Origin: Streptomyces antibioticus
GTDB taxonomy: Bacteria > Actinomycetota > Actinomycetes > Streptomycetales > Streptomycetaceae
Assembly (NCBI RefSeq): GCF_002019855.1
Contig: NZ_CM007717.1
Span: forward strand, 930,001 to 994,000
DNA length: 64,000 nt
Reading direction: 5' to 3'
Below, piece after piece: positions 34,265 to 42,951 of the stretch. The notes under the pieces are model-generated. The model did not search any database. It saw nothing but the letters and a program-made list of their open reading frames with translations, and was not told the origin of the DNA. The position numbers and the translations under genes are program-made. The number at the start of each line of letters is the position of its first letter. The stretch's first letter is position 1.

Positions 34265-35904
34265 CGCCGTACGTCCTCCGCTCGCGCGTGGGTGTAGGCC
34301 AGGTGGAGTCCCTGGCGTCGTACCGTCGCCGCGAGCGTACGGTGTGCCGACTGCTCGGCCGTCACCACCCGCTCCTCGGGGAGTGCGCGCTGCCACCATT
34401 CACCGGCGGCGGCCTCGGCGGTGGCGCGCAGGTCGACCAGGGCGGCGGCGAGGCCGCGGCGGGCCTGTTCCAGCGCGGCGGGGGCGGGGTGCGGTGCCGC
34501 CAGGAGGCGCGCCGCCCGGTCCCGGGCCTCCTCGACGGCCGTCAGGGCGTGTCCGAGACGGTCCCCGGCGCGGCGGTTGGTGACGGCGATCGCGGCGACG
34601 AAACCGACCGCCGCGCCCACCAGGGTGTCCACGACCCGTTCCGTGATCAGCCGGCCCGAGTCCTGGTACTGGGCGAACTCCGTGATGAGCAGTGCCATCG
34701 GGGTCACGCAGACGCTGCCGAGCCAGTAGTTGCGGCTGATCAACGCCTCCGCGCCGAAGTTCAGCGCGAGGCAGACCAGCACGAGCGCCACCTGGTGGAC
34801 ACGGGTGAGCGGGACGAGCGCCGCGAAGACGAGGACGCCCGCGAGGTTGCCGACGACCCGCTGGACGGCGCGGTTCCAGGTGAGGGTGACGTTCGCCTGG
34901 TAGAGGGAGGCGGCGGTGACCAGGGCCCAGTACGGGCGGCCGACGCCCAGCGCGAGGGAGGCGTACCCGGCGAGGGCGCAGCCGAGGGCGGTGCGTACGG
35001 CGATGGGGGCGAGCGGGCCGAGACGGCGCCGGAGCGGGGCCCCGCCGACGGCCCGTTCGGCTTCGGCGCCGGTCAGCTCGTCGTCGTCCAGGTGATCGTC
35101 GGGACGCGGGAGCGGAGCGGTGCCGCGCAGGTCGCGGGCCCAGGCGCGGAGCCGGGCGGGGTCGCTGTCGGCGGGCGCGGCGAGCGCGACCTCGGCACGG
35201 ATCAGGAGCCGTTCGAGGGCACGGCGCGTGGTGTCGCCGTGGGCCGACATCACCGTCTGCCAGGCGGCGTGGACGGCGGCGGCCGCGGAGGTGCGGGAGT
35301 GGGAGTGGGTGTGTGAGTCCGAGCGGGTCTGCTCGGCGTGCGCCGCCGCCAGGGTGAGCGCGTGGGCGGTGGCGCGGCGCTCCGGGCCGTGCGGCCGCAG
35401 CAGGCCCGGCGCCATGCAGACGAGCCAGGCCCAGGCGCCCGCGCCGAGGGCGAGCGCCACATGGCCGGGGACCTGCCCGAGGGTCTGCGGCAGGAAGAGC
35501 GAGGCGGAGCTGATGAAGGCGAGGATGACATTGGCCGGCGGGCCGAGCCGGGTCGCGTCGCACAGCACCTTCTGCGCCGCCGCCAGCAGCGCGCCGACGG
35601 TGACGAGGACGACGGCGCTGTCGGTGAGGGAGGCCGCGACCAGCGCGACGGCCAGACCGCCGACCATGCCGAGCACCACCCAGGCGAGGACCCGGGCGCG
35701 CGCCTCGTAGGGACGGTTATGGGCGTACAGGGCGCACAGGGACCCGGCCATCGTGTACACCGCCAGGTCCAGCCGGCCGAGGGCCAGCAGGAGCAGGTTC
35801 GGCAGGGCGACGGCGACGACCACGCTGAGGGCCGGCTTGAACCAGATGTCGGAGGGACGATCGAGGCGCAGCACGTCGGCGAGGGGGAGGCGGGGTCGGG
35901 GCAT
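34261..35904 (-). CDS. FUSC family integral membrane transporter
   Basis: About 547 residues with two blocks of hydrophobic segments (near residues 24-165 and 310-445) separated by a soluble region that contains a His/Ser-rich tract SDSHTHSHSRTSAAAA, and a C-terminal helical cytosolic domain. This is the fusaric-acid-resistance/aromatic-acid-exporter (AaeB-like) architecture. Motifs include GRPYWALVTAASLYQANVTL near residue 333. It probably exports an aromatic or weak acid. ATG at 35902-35904. First gene of an operon with the MarR gene. Confidence 0.9.
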   Translation of the reverse strand: MPRPRLPLADVLRLDRPSDIWFKPALSVVVAVALPNLLLLALGRLDLAVYTMAGSLCALYAHNRPYEARARVLAWVVLGMVGGLAVALVAASLTDSAVVLVTVGALLAAAQKVLCDATRLGPPANVILAFISSASLFLPQTLGQVPGHVALALGAGAWAWLVCMAPGLLRPHGPERRATAHALTLAAAHAEQTRSDSHTHSHSRTSAAAAVHAAWQTVMSAHGDTTRRALERLLIRAEVALAAPADSDPARLRAWARDLRGTAPLPRPDDHLDDDELTGAEAERAVGGAPLRRRLGPLAPIAVRTALGCALAGYASLALGVGRPYWALVTAASLYQANVTLTWNRAVQRVVGNLAGVLVFAALVPLTRVHQVALVLVCLALNFGAEALISRNYWLGSVCVTPMALLITEFAQYQDSGRLITERVVDTLVGAAVGFVAAIAVTNRRAGDRLGHALTAVEEARDRAARLLAAPHPAPAALEQARRGLAAALVDLRATAEAAAGEWWQRALPEERVVTAEQSAHRTLAATVRRQGLHLAYTHARAEDVRR

Positions 35905-35922
35905 GCTTATCAATTTAGCATG
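35902..35922. promoter_or_regulatory. Palindrome overlapping the FUSC gene start
   Basis: CATGCTTATC-A-ATTTAGCATG: six outer positions are perfectly paired, inner ones partly. It overlaps the start codon (35902-35904) and a TAAAT-type -10 region, so a bound MarR protein would block initiation. The adjacent MarR (33668-34264) is the obvious candidate. Confidence 0.5.
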
Positions 35923-36089
35923 TGTTTTACTCGTGAAACAACTGTGCGCTCCGTCGAATGCTCCCCGTGTACACCCTTGCGCTCGCGTGCGCGCCGCGTG
36001 GCGTGGGCATCGCATCCCTCGACGCGATGACGCGACGTGATGACGCGACGCCATGACGAGACGTCGTGATGTCGAGCGGGGAGGTGCGT

Positions 36090-36689
36090 GTGCACGGACC
36101 GGCTTCGCCCGGCTGGCTGCTGGTCGCGCTGTGTGCGGCGACCGGCGCCTACTGTCTGCTGCGGATGCGCAGCGCCGTCGAGGAACAGCGCCGGGCCGCG
36201 GGCGGGGAGGCGCTCATGGGGTTCGGCATGGCCGCGATGGCGATACCCGCCGCGGTGTTCACCCCGCCCGCGTGGGCCTGGCCGCTCTACGCGGGAGTGT
36301 TCGGCGCGGCGGCACTGCGGGCGCTGTGGGCGTCCCGCACCCGGCCGCACCATCTGCATCACCTGGTCGGCGCCTCCGCCATGGTCTACATGGCCGCGGT
36401 GATGGCCGGCTCCCCCGCGCCGGCTTCCGGCCACGCCCATGGGCACGCCGGTGCCGGGGTCCCGCTGCTGACCGGTGTGCTGCTGCTGTACTTCACCGGA
36501 TACGTCCTGGTGGCGGGCGCGCGCCTGCTGCCCGTGCACGTGCCGGTGGCGGTCCCCGCGGGGACCGTCGGGTCCGGGGCCGGGTCCGGGTCCGGGTCCG
36601 GCGTCGCGTGGGGCGACCGGCCCGAGCTGGCACGGGCGTGCCGGCTGTCCATGGGCATCGGGATGCTGGCGATGCTGCTGACCATGTGA
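36090..36689 (+). CDS. DUF5134 family membrane protein
   Basis: 199 residues with about six hydrophobic segments and a His-rich loop TRPHHLHHLVG plus ASGHAHGHAGAG, which may bind metal. A (Gly-Ser)-rich linker near residues 160-172 precedes the last helix. GTG 36090 is chosen because GGGGAGG (36078-36084) lies 5 nt upstream; GTG 36066 and ATG 36069 are further in-frame options. It is followed by the M56 peptidase gene after 147 nt. Function unknown. Confidence 0.82.
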   Translation: MHGPASPGWLLVALCAATGAYCLLRMRSAVEEQRRAAGGEALMGFGMAAMAIPAAVFTPPAWAWPLYAGVFGAAALRALWASRTRPHHLHHLVGASAMVYMAAVMAGSPAPASGHAHGHAGAGVPLLTGVLLLYFTGYVLVAGARLLPVHVPVAVPAGTVGSGAGSGSGSGVAWGDRPELARACRLSMGIGMLAMLLTM

Positions 36690-36836
36690 CCCGTCGACGG
36701 CTCAGGCACGACACGCGTCGCAGGCGCTCAACTCCCCTCCCCGTGGCGGCAGTCGGCACCGCACCGGCGTGGTCTGCGTCACTTTGCCGGGACAACGCGT
36801 ACCCCTGAGCGGCGCGCCGCTCATAGGGTTCTGCCC

Positions 36837-37772
36837 ATGATGGTCCCCGCGGTCCTGCTGTTGCTCGGAGCCCTGACCGCCGTGGCCGCGCCCCGGCTGA
36901 TAGCCCGGGCCGACTGGCCGGACCGCGAACCGGTGGTGGCCCTGTGGGCGTGGCAGTGCGTGGTGGTCGCCGTCCTGCTGTGCTGCGCCCTGTCGATGAC
37001 GCTCAGCGCGGCGGCGGCCTGGCAGGCGGTGCGGGGCCATGTCTTCGCACCGGCTCCGCAGGCGGTGGTGGAGGCGTACGGGCTGGGCCCGACCGGCCCC
37101 TGGGCGGCGGCGACCGCGGTGGCGCTGGCGTGCGGTGGGCTGTGGAGCGGGGCGATGCTGGTCAGGGAGATCGTACGGGCCAGAGTCCGGCGCCGGTCGC
37201 GGCAGGCCGAACTGCTGGTGCGGGCGCCGCTGTTGCCGGGCGAGGAGGCGACGGGCGGGCGGCTGGTGGTCCTGGAGGGCAAGCGTCCCGACGCCTGGTG
37301 GCTGCCGGGTGCGGCACCTCGACTGGTCGTCACCACAGCCGCGTTGCGCCGCCTGAAAGGGCGTCAACTGGACGCCGTACTGGCGCACGAGCAGGGGCAC
37401 GCGCAGGCGCGGCACGACTGGCTGCTGCACTCCTCGTCCGCGCTGGCCACGGGGTTTCCGCAGGTCCCGGTGTTCGCCGCGTTCCAGGACGAGATGCACC
37501 GGCTGGTGGAGCTGGCCGCGGACGACGTGGCGTCGCGCCGCTTCGGCCGGCTCACGACCGCGCTGGCGCTGGTCGAACTCAACGAGGAGCGGGGGGTGTT
37601 CGGCCCCGCACCCACCCCGCAGGCGAACGTCCCCCAGCGGGTGAACCGGCTGCTCACCCCGCCGGACCGGCTGTCTGCCGCCCGGCGGCTGCGCCTGACG
37701 GCGGCGGCGTCGCTGGTGCCGGTGATCCCGGTGCTGGTGACCCTGGTACCGGGTCTGCGGGCCCTGGGCTGA
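36837..37772 (+). CDS. M56 family membrane metallopeptidase
   Basis: 311 residues. Three N-terminal hydrophobic segments, then a cytosolic or periplasmic catalytic region with the zinc motif AHEQGHAQARHDW (HExxH, about residue 183) and the third-ligand area ELAADDVASRRFG, and a final membrane helix. M56 proteins (BlaR1/MecR1 family) usually cleave a BlaI-type repressor, but no BlaI gene is adjacent here. TAGGGT (36824-36829) lies 7 nt before the ATG without a ribosome binding site, so the message is probably leaderless. Confidence 0.9.
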   Translation: MMVPAVLLLLGALTAVAAPRLIARADWPDREPVVALWAWQCVVVAVLLCCALSMTLSAAAAWQAVRGHVFAPAPQAVVEAYGLGPTGPWAAATAVALACGGLWSGAMLVREIVRARVRRRSRQAELLVRAPLLPGEEATGGRLVVLEGKRPDAWWLPGAAPRLVVTTAALRRLKGRQLDAVLAHEQGHAQARHDWLLHSSSALATGFPQVPVFAAFQDEMHRLVELAADDVASRRFGRLTTALALVELNEERGVFGPAPTPQANVPQRVNRLLTPPDRLSAARRLRLTAAASLVPVIPVLVTLVPGLRALG

Positions 37773-37863
37773 GCGCACACCGGTCGGACCCCGCGCGGTG
37801 ACGGCGACCGGCTCAAACGTCACAGGTTGGCCTGTACCCCCACAAGTCGGGGAGGATCACACC

Positions 37864-38535
37864 ATGCCCAACCTGTCTGTCGACTCCCCCCACCGTCCCC
37901 CCGCCCTGCGCACGGCACTCACCGTCTCCGGTCTCCTGGGCCTGTGTTCGCTGCTGCTGCTCGTCCTGGTGGGGGCCGAGTGGCGCCCGCTGCTCTCCGC
38001 CGACGAGGACATCTCGCGCACCACCCACCGCTGGGCGGTCGCCGACCCGGGGTTCACCCAGGTGTGCCGCGTCCTGACGGACTGGGTCTGGGATCCGCTG
38101 ACCATGCGGCTGCTGGCAGCGGCGGTGGCCGTCTGGCTGATGTGGCGGTACGCGGACTGGTGGACGGCGGCGTGGCTGGTCGTGACGTTGACGGTGGGGA
38201 CCCTCGTCCAGCAGGGGCTGAAGGCCTCCGTCGGCCGGGAACGCCCGGTCTGGCCCGATCCCGTCGACTCCGCGCAGTACGCGGCCTACCCTTCGGGCCA
38301 TGCCCTGACCGCCACGCTGGTGTGCGGCGTCCTGCTGTGGCTGCTGCACCGCCACGGCGTCGGCCCCGCAGTGTGGCGTACGGCGGTGGCGGCGGCCGCC
38401 GTCTCGGTGGTGGGCGTCGGCCTGACCCGCATCTGGCTGGGCGTCCACTGGCCCACGGACGTCCTCGGCGGCTGGCTCCTGGGCGCCTTCCTGACCACGT
38501 CGGCGATCGCCGCGCATCTGCGGTGGCGACCATGA
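37864..38535 (+). CDS. PAP2 family phosphatase
   Basis: 223 residues, about five membrane helices. The three-part acid-phosphatase signature is present: KASVGRERP (about residues 121-129), YPSGHALTATL (about 142) and RIWLGVHWPTDVLGG (about 189). It dephosphorylates lipid phosphates such as undecaprenyl pyrophosphate or phosphatidic acid, at the outer membrane face. ATG 37864 with GGGGAGGA 8-9 nt upstream. Its stop overlaps the next start by 4 nt (ATGA). Confidence 0.95.
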   Translation: MPNLSVDSPHRPPALRTALTVSGLLGLCSLLLLVLVGAEWRPLLSADEDISRTTHRWAVADPGFTQVCRVLTDWVWDPLTMRLLAAAVAVWLMWRYADWWTAAWLVVTLTVGTLVQQGLKASVGRERPVWPDPVDSAQYAAYPSGHALTATLVCGVLLWLLHRHGVGPAVWRTAVAAAAVSVVGVGLTRIWLGVHWPTDVLGGWLLGAFLTTSAIAAHLRWRP

Positions 38536-38840
38536 ACACCCGGGGTGCGCCCCGCCGGTACGGCGGGCTGGACGGGCTGCCGCGACTGGCACCCCGCCGC
38601 AGCGAACACGTGGCCTGCGCCGACGGCGGTGACGTCCTCGGGGCGGGGGAAATCTCGCTCCGGCGCGGGCCGCAGGGTTGGGAGGTGCAGGAGATCAGCA
38701 ACCAGTCGACGGGGTACTGCCCGGATCCCGACTGCTGGCCCGCCGTGGCCGCCGCCCTGGACCGGGCCGACGTCGGCCGGCCCGACCGGTTCACGCAGGG
38801 ATCCAACCCACGTCGCCAGGAACCCGCCCCAGGTCGGTAG
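38532..38840 (+). CDS. Hypothetical protein, probably C-terminally truncated
   Basis: 102 residues, translationally coupled to the PAP2 gene by ATGA overlap. The middle, WEVQEISNQSTGYCPDPDCW and then PAVAAALDRADVGRP, looks like a conserved domain with a Cys pair, and from memory similar proteins continue with a second cysteine-rich block. Here the reading changes after DRFTQ into a short basic tail, so the coding end may have been lost by frameshift or deletion. I do not assign a function. Confidence 0.55.
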   Translation: MNTRGAPRRYGGLDGLPRLAPRRSEHVACADGGDVLGAGEISLRRGPQGWEVQEISNQSTGYCPDPDCWPAVAAALDRADVGRPDRFTQGSNPRRQEPAPGR

Positions 38841-38873
38841 CCCCAGGCCACCATCAGGGAAAAAGCGCGCCCA

Positions 38874-38902
38874 CTCTGGGCGATCCCCCGCGTCGCCCAG
38901 AG
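38874..38902. terminator. Terminator hairpin
   Basis: Perfect 10-bp stem CTCTGGGCGA / TCGCCCAGAG with a 9-nt loop, 34 nt after the hypothetical gene and about 90 nt before the TetR gene. Ends the PAP2 operon. Confidence 0.7.
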
Positions 38903-38957
38903 CAGGCGGCAGCCCGGACCGATTCCGTTCGGAGCCGTCCGGGTTGCGTTGAGTATA

Positions 38958-38978
38958 GTTGGCTGGCAGCCAGTCAAC
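38958..38978. promoter_or_regulatory. Operator of the TetR gene (autoregulation candidate)
   Basis: GTTGGCTGGC-A-GCCAGTCAAC, 9 of 10 arm positions paired, immediately after TATAGT (38954-38959) and 15 nt before the TetR start. Position at the transcription start fits an autorepressor. Confidence 0.65.
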
Positions 38979-38992
38979 GCAGGAGTTACAGG

Positions 38993-39676
38993 ATGTCCCC
39001 GCGCAGCGCCTCGGTCAATGAAGAATTGCGACGGCGTTCCCGGGAGCGGCTGCTTCAGGCGGCCGTCGAGGCGGTGAGCGAGCACGGCTACGAGGCGACG
39101 ACGCTCGGCGACATCGCGGACCGCGCGGGTTCGGCCCGCGGACTGGTGTCGTACTACTTCCCGGGCAAGCGCCAGCTCGTGCAGTCGGCCGTGCACCGGC
39201 TGATGCACCGCACGCTGGAAGAGGCCCTGGAGCGCGAGCCGCGCACGGAGGACGGCCGGGAGCGGATGGCACGGGCCATCGACGCGATCCTGGGCCTGGC
39301 CGGGAACCGCACGGTGCTGATGCGCCAGCACATGGCGGGGTTGCTCCAGGCCGAGGGGTTCGTGCGCTGCCCGGAACAGCAGCGGCTGGCCGAACTGCTG
39401 CGGGACACCCTGGCCCGGTACGGGTCACAGAACGTGGACGCCGACTACCCGATGCTGCGCTCGGTGCTGATGGGCGCCGTCTTCGCGATCGTGCTGCCCA
39501 CCGTCGGCATGCCGGTCGCCGCGATGCGCGAGGAGCTGTTCGAGCGGTACGGGCTGGACCGGGAGCTGGGGGTCCCGCCGGACGCCGAGGCGCCCGGCGG
39601 GAGATGTGACACGGACCTGTCGCGGTTCTTCGCCACGGAGTCGACCGGGACGAAGCGCGAGGGTCAGTCGAAGTAG
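38993..39676 (+). CDS. TetR family transcriptional regulator
   Basis: 227 residues. HTH: TLGDIADRAGSARGLVSYYF (about residues 38-57), then PGKRQLVQSAV. The C-terminal ligand-binding domain is helical and includes VLMGAVFAIVLPTVGMP. ATG 38993 has AGGAG about 8-12 nt upstream. A palindrome overlapping its promoter suggests autoregulation; no target gene is divergent, so its regulon lies elsewhere or downstream. Convergent overlap of 13 nt with the LVIVD-repeat gene ending at 39664. Confidence 0.93.
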   Translation: MSPRSASVNEELRRRSRERLLQAAVEAVSEHGYEATTLGDIADRAGSARGLVSYYFPGKRQLVQSAVHRLMHRTLEEALEREPRTEDGRERMARAIDAILGLAGNRTVLMRQHMAGLLQAEGFVRCPEQQRLAELLRDTLARYGSQNVDADYPMLRSVLMGAVFAIVLPTVGMPVAAMREELFERYGLDRELGVPPDAEAPGGRCDTDLSRFFATESTGTKREGQSK

Positions 39677-41166
39677 TCCGGCTGGGTCTGGACGTTCAGC
39701 TCGTCCAGGCGGATCCGCTTCGCCGGATCCGTGCGCCGGTCGCTGAGCTTCAGCACGTCGAAGCCCTTGGCGATGTCGTTCGAGTAGATGTAGCCGTTGT
39801 AGTAGTACGCCGACCAGGCTCCCCCGCCGACGAGCGTGGTGGTGGAGATCGGGCCGCGCTCGAAGTACGCGATCTCCTTCGGCTTCGAGGAGTTGGTGAA
39901 GTCCCAGACCGAGACGCCGCCCTGGTACCACGCCTGGACCATGAGGTCCTTGCCCTTGACCGGGATCAGCGAGCCGTTGTGGGCCACGCAGTTCTCGGTG
40001 TCCGCCTGGTGACGCGGGATCTTGAAGTAGCTGCGGAAGACGAGCTTGCGCTTGTCGCCCTTGCCGACGATGTCGTAGATGCCGTCCGCGCCGCGGTCCG
40101 GGCCGATCTCCGCGTTGCAGGTGGCCGCGCCGCCGCCGCCCAGCTCGTCGGTGAAGACGACCTTGTCGGCCTTCTGGTTGAAGGTCGCCGAGTGCCAGAA
40201 CGCGAAGTTGACGTTGTCCTGGACCTGGTCGATGACCTTCGGGTTCTCCGGGTCCTTGATGGAGAACAGGATGCCGTCACCCATGCAGGCACCGGCCGCC
40301 AGGTCCTTGTCCGGCAGGACGGTGATGTCGTGGCAGCCGGTGGTCTTGGACACGCCCGGGTTGGTGGGCGAGCCCGGGTTGCCGCCGCCGTCGGGGCCCT
40401 CGCCCGGGAAGAGGACGGGGAAGCTCACGACCGCCGCCCGCTCGGGCGCCTTGCGCGGCACCTTGATGACGGAGATGCCGTCGTGCGGGGGCTGGCAGTC
40501 CGGGTAGGTGGCGCTGGGCGAGTACGAGGAGACGTACACGTAGACGTTCTTGCGCTCGGGCACCAGGGTGTGGGTGTGCGAACCGCAGGCGGTCTCGACG
40601 GCGGCGACGTACTTCGGGTTGCGCTTGTCGCTGATGTCGAAGACCTTCATGCCCTCCCAGGAGGACTTCTCCGTCGCGGGCTGCGTGGTGCTGTTGCAAC
40701 TGCTGTCGCTGCGCGAGGAGTCGGTGGAGAGGAAGAGCAGATCGCCGGAGACCGAGATGTCGTTCTGCGAGCCCGGGCAGAGCACCTGGGCGACGGTCTT
40801 CGGCGCCTTCGGCTTGCTGATGTCGAAGATGCGGAAGCCGTCGTAGTTGCCGGCGAAGGCGTACTTGCCCTGGAACGCCAGGTCCGAATTGGTGCCCGGC
40901 AAGGCGTCCTTGGGGATGTTGACGAGGTGCTCGATGTTGTCGGAGTGGACGATCTCGTCCTGCCCGGGTATCTCGCCGGAGGCTATCGCCTCGGCGGCCT
41001 CGGCCTGAGCACTGCGGGAGATCCCTTGCTCCGCGGCCGGTGCGTCCCCGGGGTCGGGGGTCGCGGCGGCCGGTACCGCGGTGAGCAGTGCGGCCAGAAG
41101 TCCGGTACAGGCGGCTACGACACCCATGCGTCTGCGCCGCGTTCGGGGATCGTTCAACAGGGTCAC
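39664..41166 (-). CDS. Secreted LVIVD-repeat beta-propeller-like protein
   Basis: 500 residues. A Sec signal is present: basic RRRR, then VVAACTGLLAALLTAVPAAA with cleavage near residue 36. The mature part is built of repeats such as GFRIFDISKPKAPKTVAQV and MKVFDISDKRNPKYVAAVE, the LVIVD pattern, and most likely folds as a beta-propeller. Several cysteines suggest disulfides outside the cell. GTG start at 41164-41166 with GGGAGGA upstream. Divergent from the DUF305 lipoprotein gene, an arrangement that recurs in Streptomyces; the two may act together at the cell surface. Confidence 0.85.
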   Translation of the reverse strand: MTLLNDPRTRRRRMGVVAACTGLLAALLTAVPAAATPDPGDAPAAEQGISRSAQAEAAEAIASGEIPGQDEIVHSDNIEHLVNIPKDALPGTNSDLAFQGKYAFAGNYDGFRIFDISKPKAPKTVAQVLCPGSQNDISVSGDLLFLSTDSSRSDSSCNSTTQPATEKSSWEGMKVFDISDKRNPKYVAAVETACGSHTHTLVPERKNVYVYVSSYSPSATYPDCQPPHDGISVIKVPRKAPERAAVVSFPVLFPGEGPDGGGNPGSPTNPGVSKTTGCHDITVLPDKDLAAGACMGDGILFSIKDPENPKVIDQVQDNVNFAFWHSATFNQKADKVVFTDELGGGGAATCNAEIGPDRGADGIYDIVGKGDKRKLVFRSYFKIPRHQADTENCVAHNGSLIPVKGKDLMVQAWYQGGVSVWDFTNSSKPKEIAYFERGPISTTTLVGGGAWSAYYYNGYIYSNDIAKGFDVLKLSDRRTDPAKRIRLDELNVQTQPDYFD

Positions 41167-41238
41167 TGCATCCTCCCTAGTTGCCGTTCGTGGGGGAACG
41201 GTTCACGGTGCTCCGAAGTATCGTCTTCATCATGCACA

Positions 41239-41280
41239 GATCAAAGGTCGGCAACGCATTCGTCATGAATGATTTTGATC
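41239..41280. promoter_or_regulatory. Inverted repeats between LVIVD and DUF305 genes
   Basis: GATCAAA (41239-41245) and TTTGATC (41274-41280) are inverted, and inside them CATTC (41257-41261) and GAATG (41267-41271) form a second pair. The AT-rich stretch contrasts with its surroundings and should contain one or both promoters. Confidence 0.45.
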
Positions 41281-41344
41281 AGTAGGGCAAAGATCCCCGA
41301 GTGGACGGTCCCGTTCCCCAATTCCCTTGTCACTGGAGGTCGTT

Positions 41345-41983
41345 GTGCTCAACCGCCGGGTAGCCCTGGTCACCGCGGTCGCGTCGCTCGTCCTGGCGCT
41401 GGCCGCCTGCGACTCGGACACGGAGGCCAAGTCGGGTGCGGCGGACGGCCCTTCGGTGATCGCTCCGGGCCTGCCGGGCGAGGCGAACAGCACCCTCTCG
41501 GCCGAGGAGGCGGCGGACCGGCGCGCCGAGGACGACACCCCGAACTCGGCCGACGTGGCCTATGCCCGCAAGATGATCGAGCACCACGCCCAGGCGCTGG
41601 AGATGACCCGGCTCGTCCCGGACCGGGCCCGGTCGGGGGACGTGAAGCGCCTCGCCCTGCGCATCTCCGCCTCGCAGCAGCCGGAGATCGAGACCATGCG
41701 GGGCTGGCTGAAGACCCACGGCAAGTCGGAGACCGCCGACACCCACACCCATGACACGATGCCCGGCATGGCCACCGCGGCGCAGCTCGAGAAGCTGCGC
41801 GCGGCGGACGGCAAGGCGTTCGACGACCTCTTCCTGACCCTGATGATCGCCCATCACGAGGGCGCGATCACCATGGCCACCGACGTCAAGGCACAGGGCA
41901 ACAACCTGCTGATCGAGGAGATGGCGGACGACGTGGTGGCCCAGCAGACGAGCGAGATCAACCGGATGCGCCGGATGCTGTGA
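41345..41983 (+). CDS. DUF305 lipoprotein
   Basis: 212 residues. The N-terminus ends in LALAACDSD, a lipobox with Cys about residue 22, so it is a surface lipoprotein. The DUF305 domain shows two related halves: ARKMIEHHAQALEMTRLV and TLMIAHHEGAITMATDVKA, each with a His-His pair that may bind metal; a Met/His segment HTHDTMPGMA lies between. GTG 41345 follows GGAGG by 5 nt. Divergent from the LVIVD protein gene. Role unproven, metal handling is plausible. Confidence 0.92.
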   Translation: MLNRRVALVTAVASLVLALAACDSDTEAKSGAADGPSVIAPGLPGEANSTLSAEEAADRRAEDDTPNSADVAYARKMIEHHAQALEMTRLVPDRARSGDVKRLALRISASQQPEIETMRGWLKTHGKSETADTHTHDTMPGMATAAQLEKLRAADGKAFDDLFLTLMIAHHEGAITMATDVKAQGNNLLIEEMADDVVAQQTSEINRMRRML

Positions 41984-42001
41984 CCCGCTCCGGCCACCGT
42001 C

Positions 42002-42805
42002 TCACCGTCGCGCGTGCCGCGGCGCCAGGTACCCGGCGTCCCGCGCCTGGGCGATCAGCCGCAGCGACCTGCGACGGCTGTGCCCGGTCGCGCACATCAC
42101 CGCGAGGACGGGGTCGAAGCCGTCCTCCTGGGCGGCGCGGTACTCCTGCGCGACCAGCCACCGCCCCTGAGCCCCACGGGGCCACGCGGCCCGGGCCCGA
42201 CGGGGTCCGGGGGGTCCGGGGGGTCCAGGCGGCTCGGAGCGCTCGGCGGGCACAGCGCTCACGGCGTCCTCGGCAGGGCCGACGGGTACGGGCTCCTCGG
42301 CCGGCACGGCGGGTTCGACGGCGGCGCCGAGACCGGCGATGCCACCGGGCTCGGGGGTGCCGCCGGGCTCAGGGGTGCCACCGGGCTCAGCCGGCAGGCC
42401 GCACCCGTCGACGGCGTCACCGGCGCCGTATCCCCCGCCCCCGCCGACTCCGCCGTACCCCTCGGGCCCGCCGGCCTCACCGGCCGCCGGAAGGGCCACC
42501 TGGGCTTCCACCGCCGCGGGCACACCCCCGCCGCACCACTCGAACAGCGGTCCCTCGATCCAGTCCGCCAGCTCCGTCAGGTCGATCAGGGAGAGGGCCG
42601 GCTGGGCGCGGACGTCCTCGATGGAGACGTGCCCGTCGGCGACGACGGCCAGCAGCTCGACCCGCGCGCCGTCCGGGAACTCCAGCCGCACATGGAACCA
42701 GGACGTGGCACCGGCACCCTCCCGCACCTCCCAGGCGGGCCGGACGGACACCGTGCCGTCCTCGGCGGACCGATCGGAAAGATTAAGAAACGATGCTTCT
42801 AGCAC
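42002..42805 (-). CDS. DUF6214 family protein
   Basis: 267 residues. The N-terminal domain WFHVRLEFPDGARVELLAVV and SIEDVRAQPALSLIDLTELA (residues about 36-85) is conserved; a long Gly/Pro-rich linker follows, including tandem PGGTPE units; the C-terminal basic helical part QGRWLVAQEYRAAQEDGFDP and ATGHSRRRSLRLIAQARDAG may bind nucleic acid or protein. No enzyme motif. GTG at 42803-42805. Convergent with DUF305. Function unknown; family assigned by pattern. Confidence 0.75.
   Translation of the reverse strand: MLEASFLNLSDRSAEDGTVSVRPAWEVREGAGATSWFHVRLEFPDGARVELLAVVADGHVSIEDVRAQPALSLIDLTELADWIEGPLFEWCGGGVPAAVEAQVALPAAGEAGGPEGYGGVGGGGGYGAGDAVDGCGLPAEPGGTPEPGGTPEPGGIAGLGAAVEPAVPAEEPVPVGPAEDAVSAVPAERSEPPGPPGPPGPRRARAAWPRGAQGRWLVAQEYRAAQEDGFDPVLAVMCATGHSRRRSLRLIAQARDAGYLAPRHARR
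42341..42390 (-). repeat. 18-bp tandem repeat inside DUF6214 gene
   Basis: About 2.8 copies of an 18-nt unit GCCACCGGGCTCRGGGGT encoding repeated PGGTPE in the linker. Copies differ at one or two positions. Likely variable in length between strains. Confidence 0.75.
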
Positions 42806-42951
42806 ACACGCAACGTAACCGCATGATCACTTTCCATACGAACGGACACGCACGGGTCCCGCGGGCACAGCACCCTGTCAGCGGAGCGGCAACGGTGCGA
42901 TGCTGAAGACACCAGCGATCACCTCCGTCCCCCACGGGAAGGAGCACCTCC

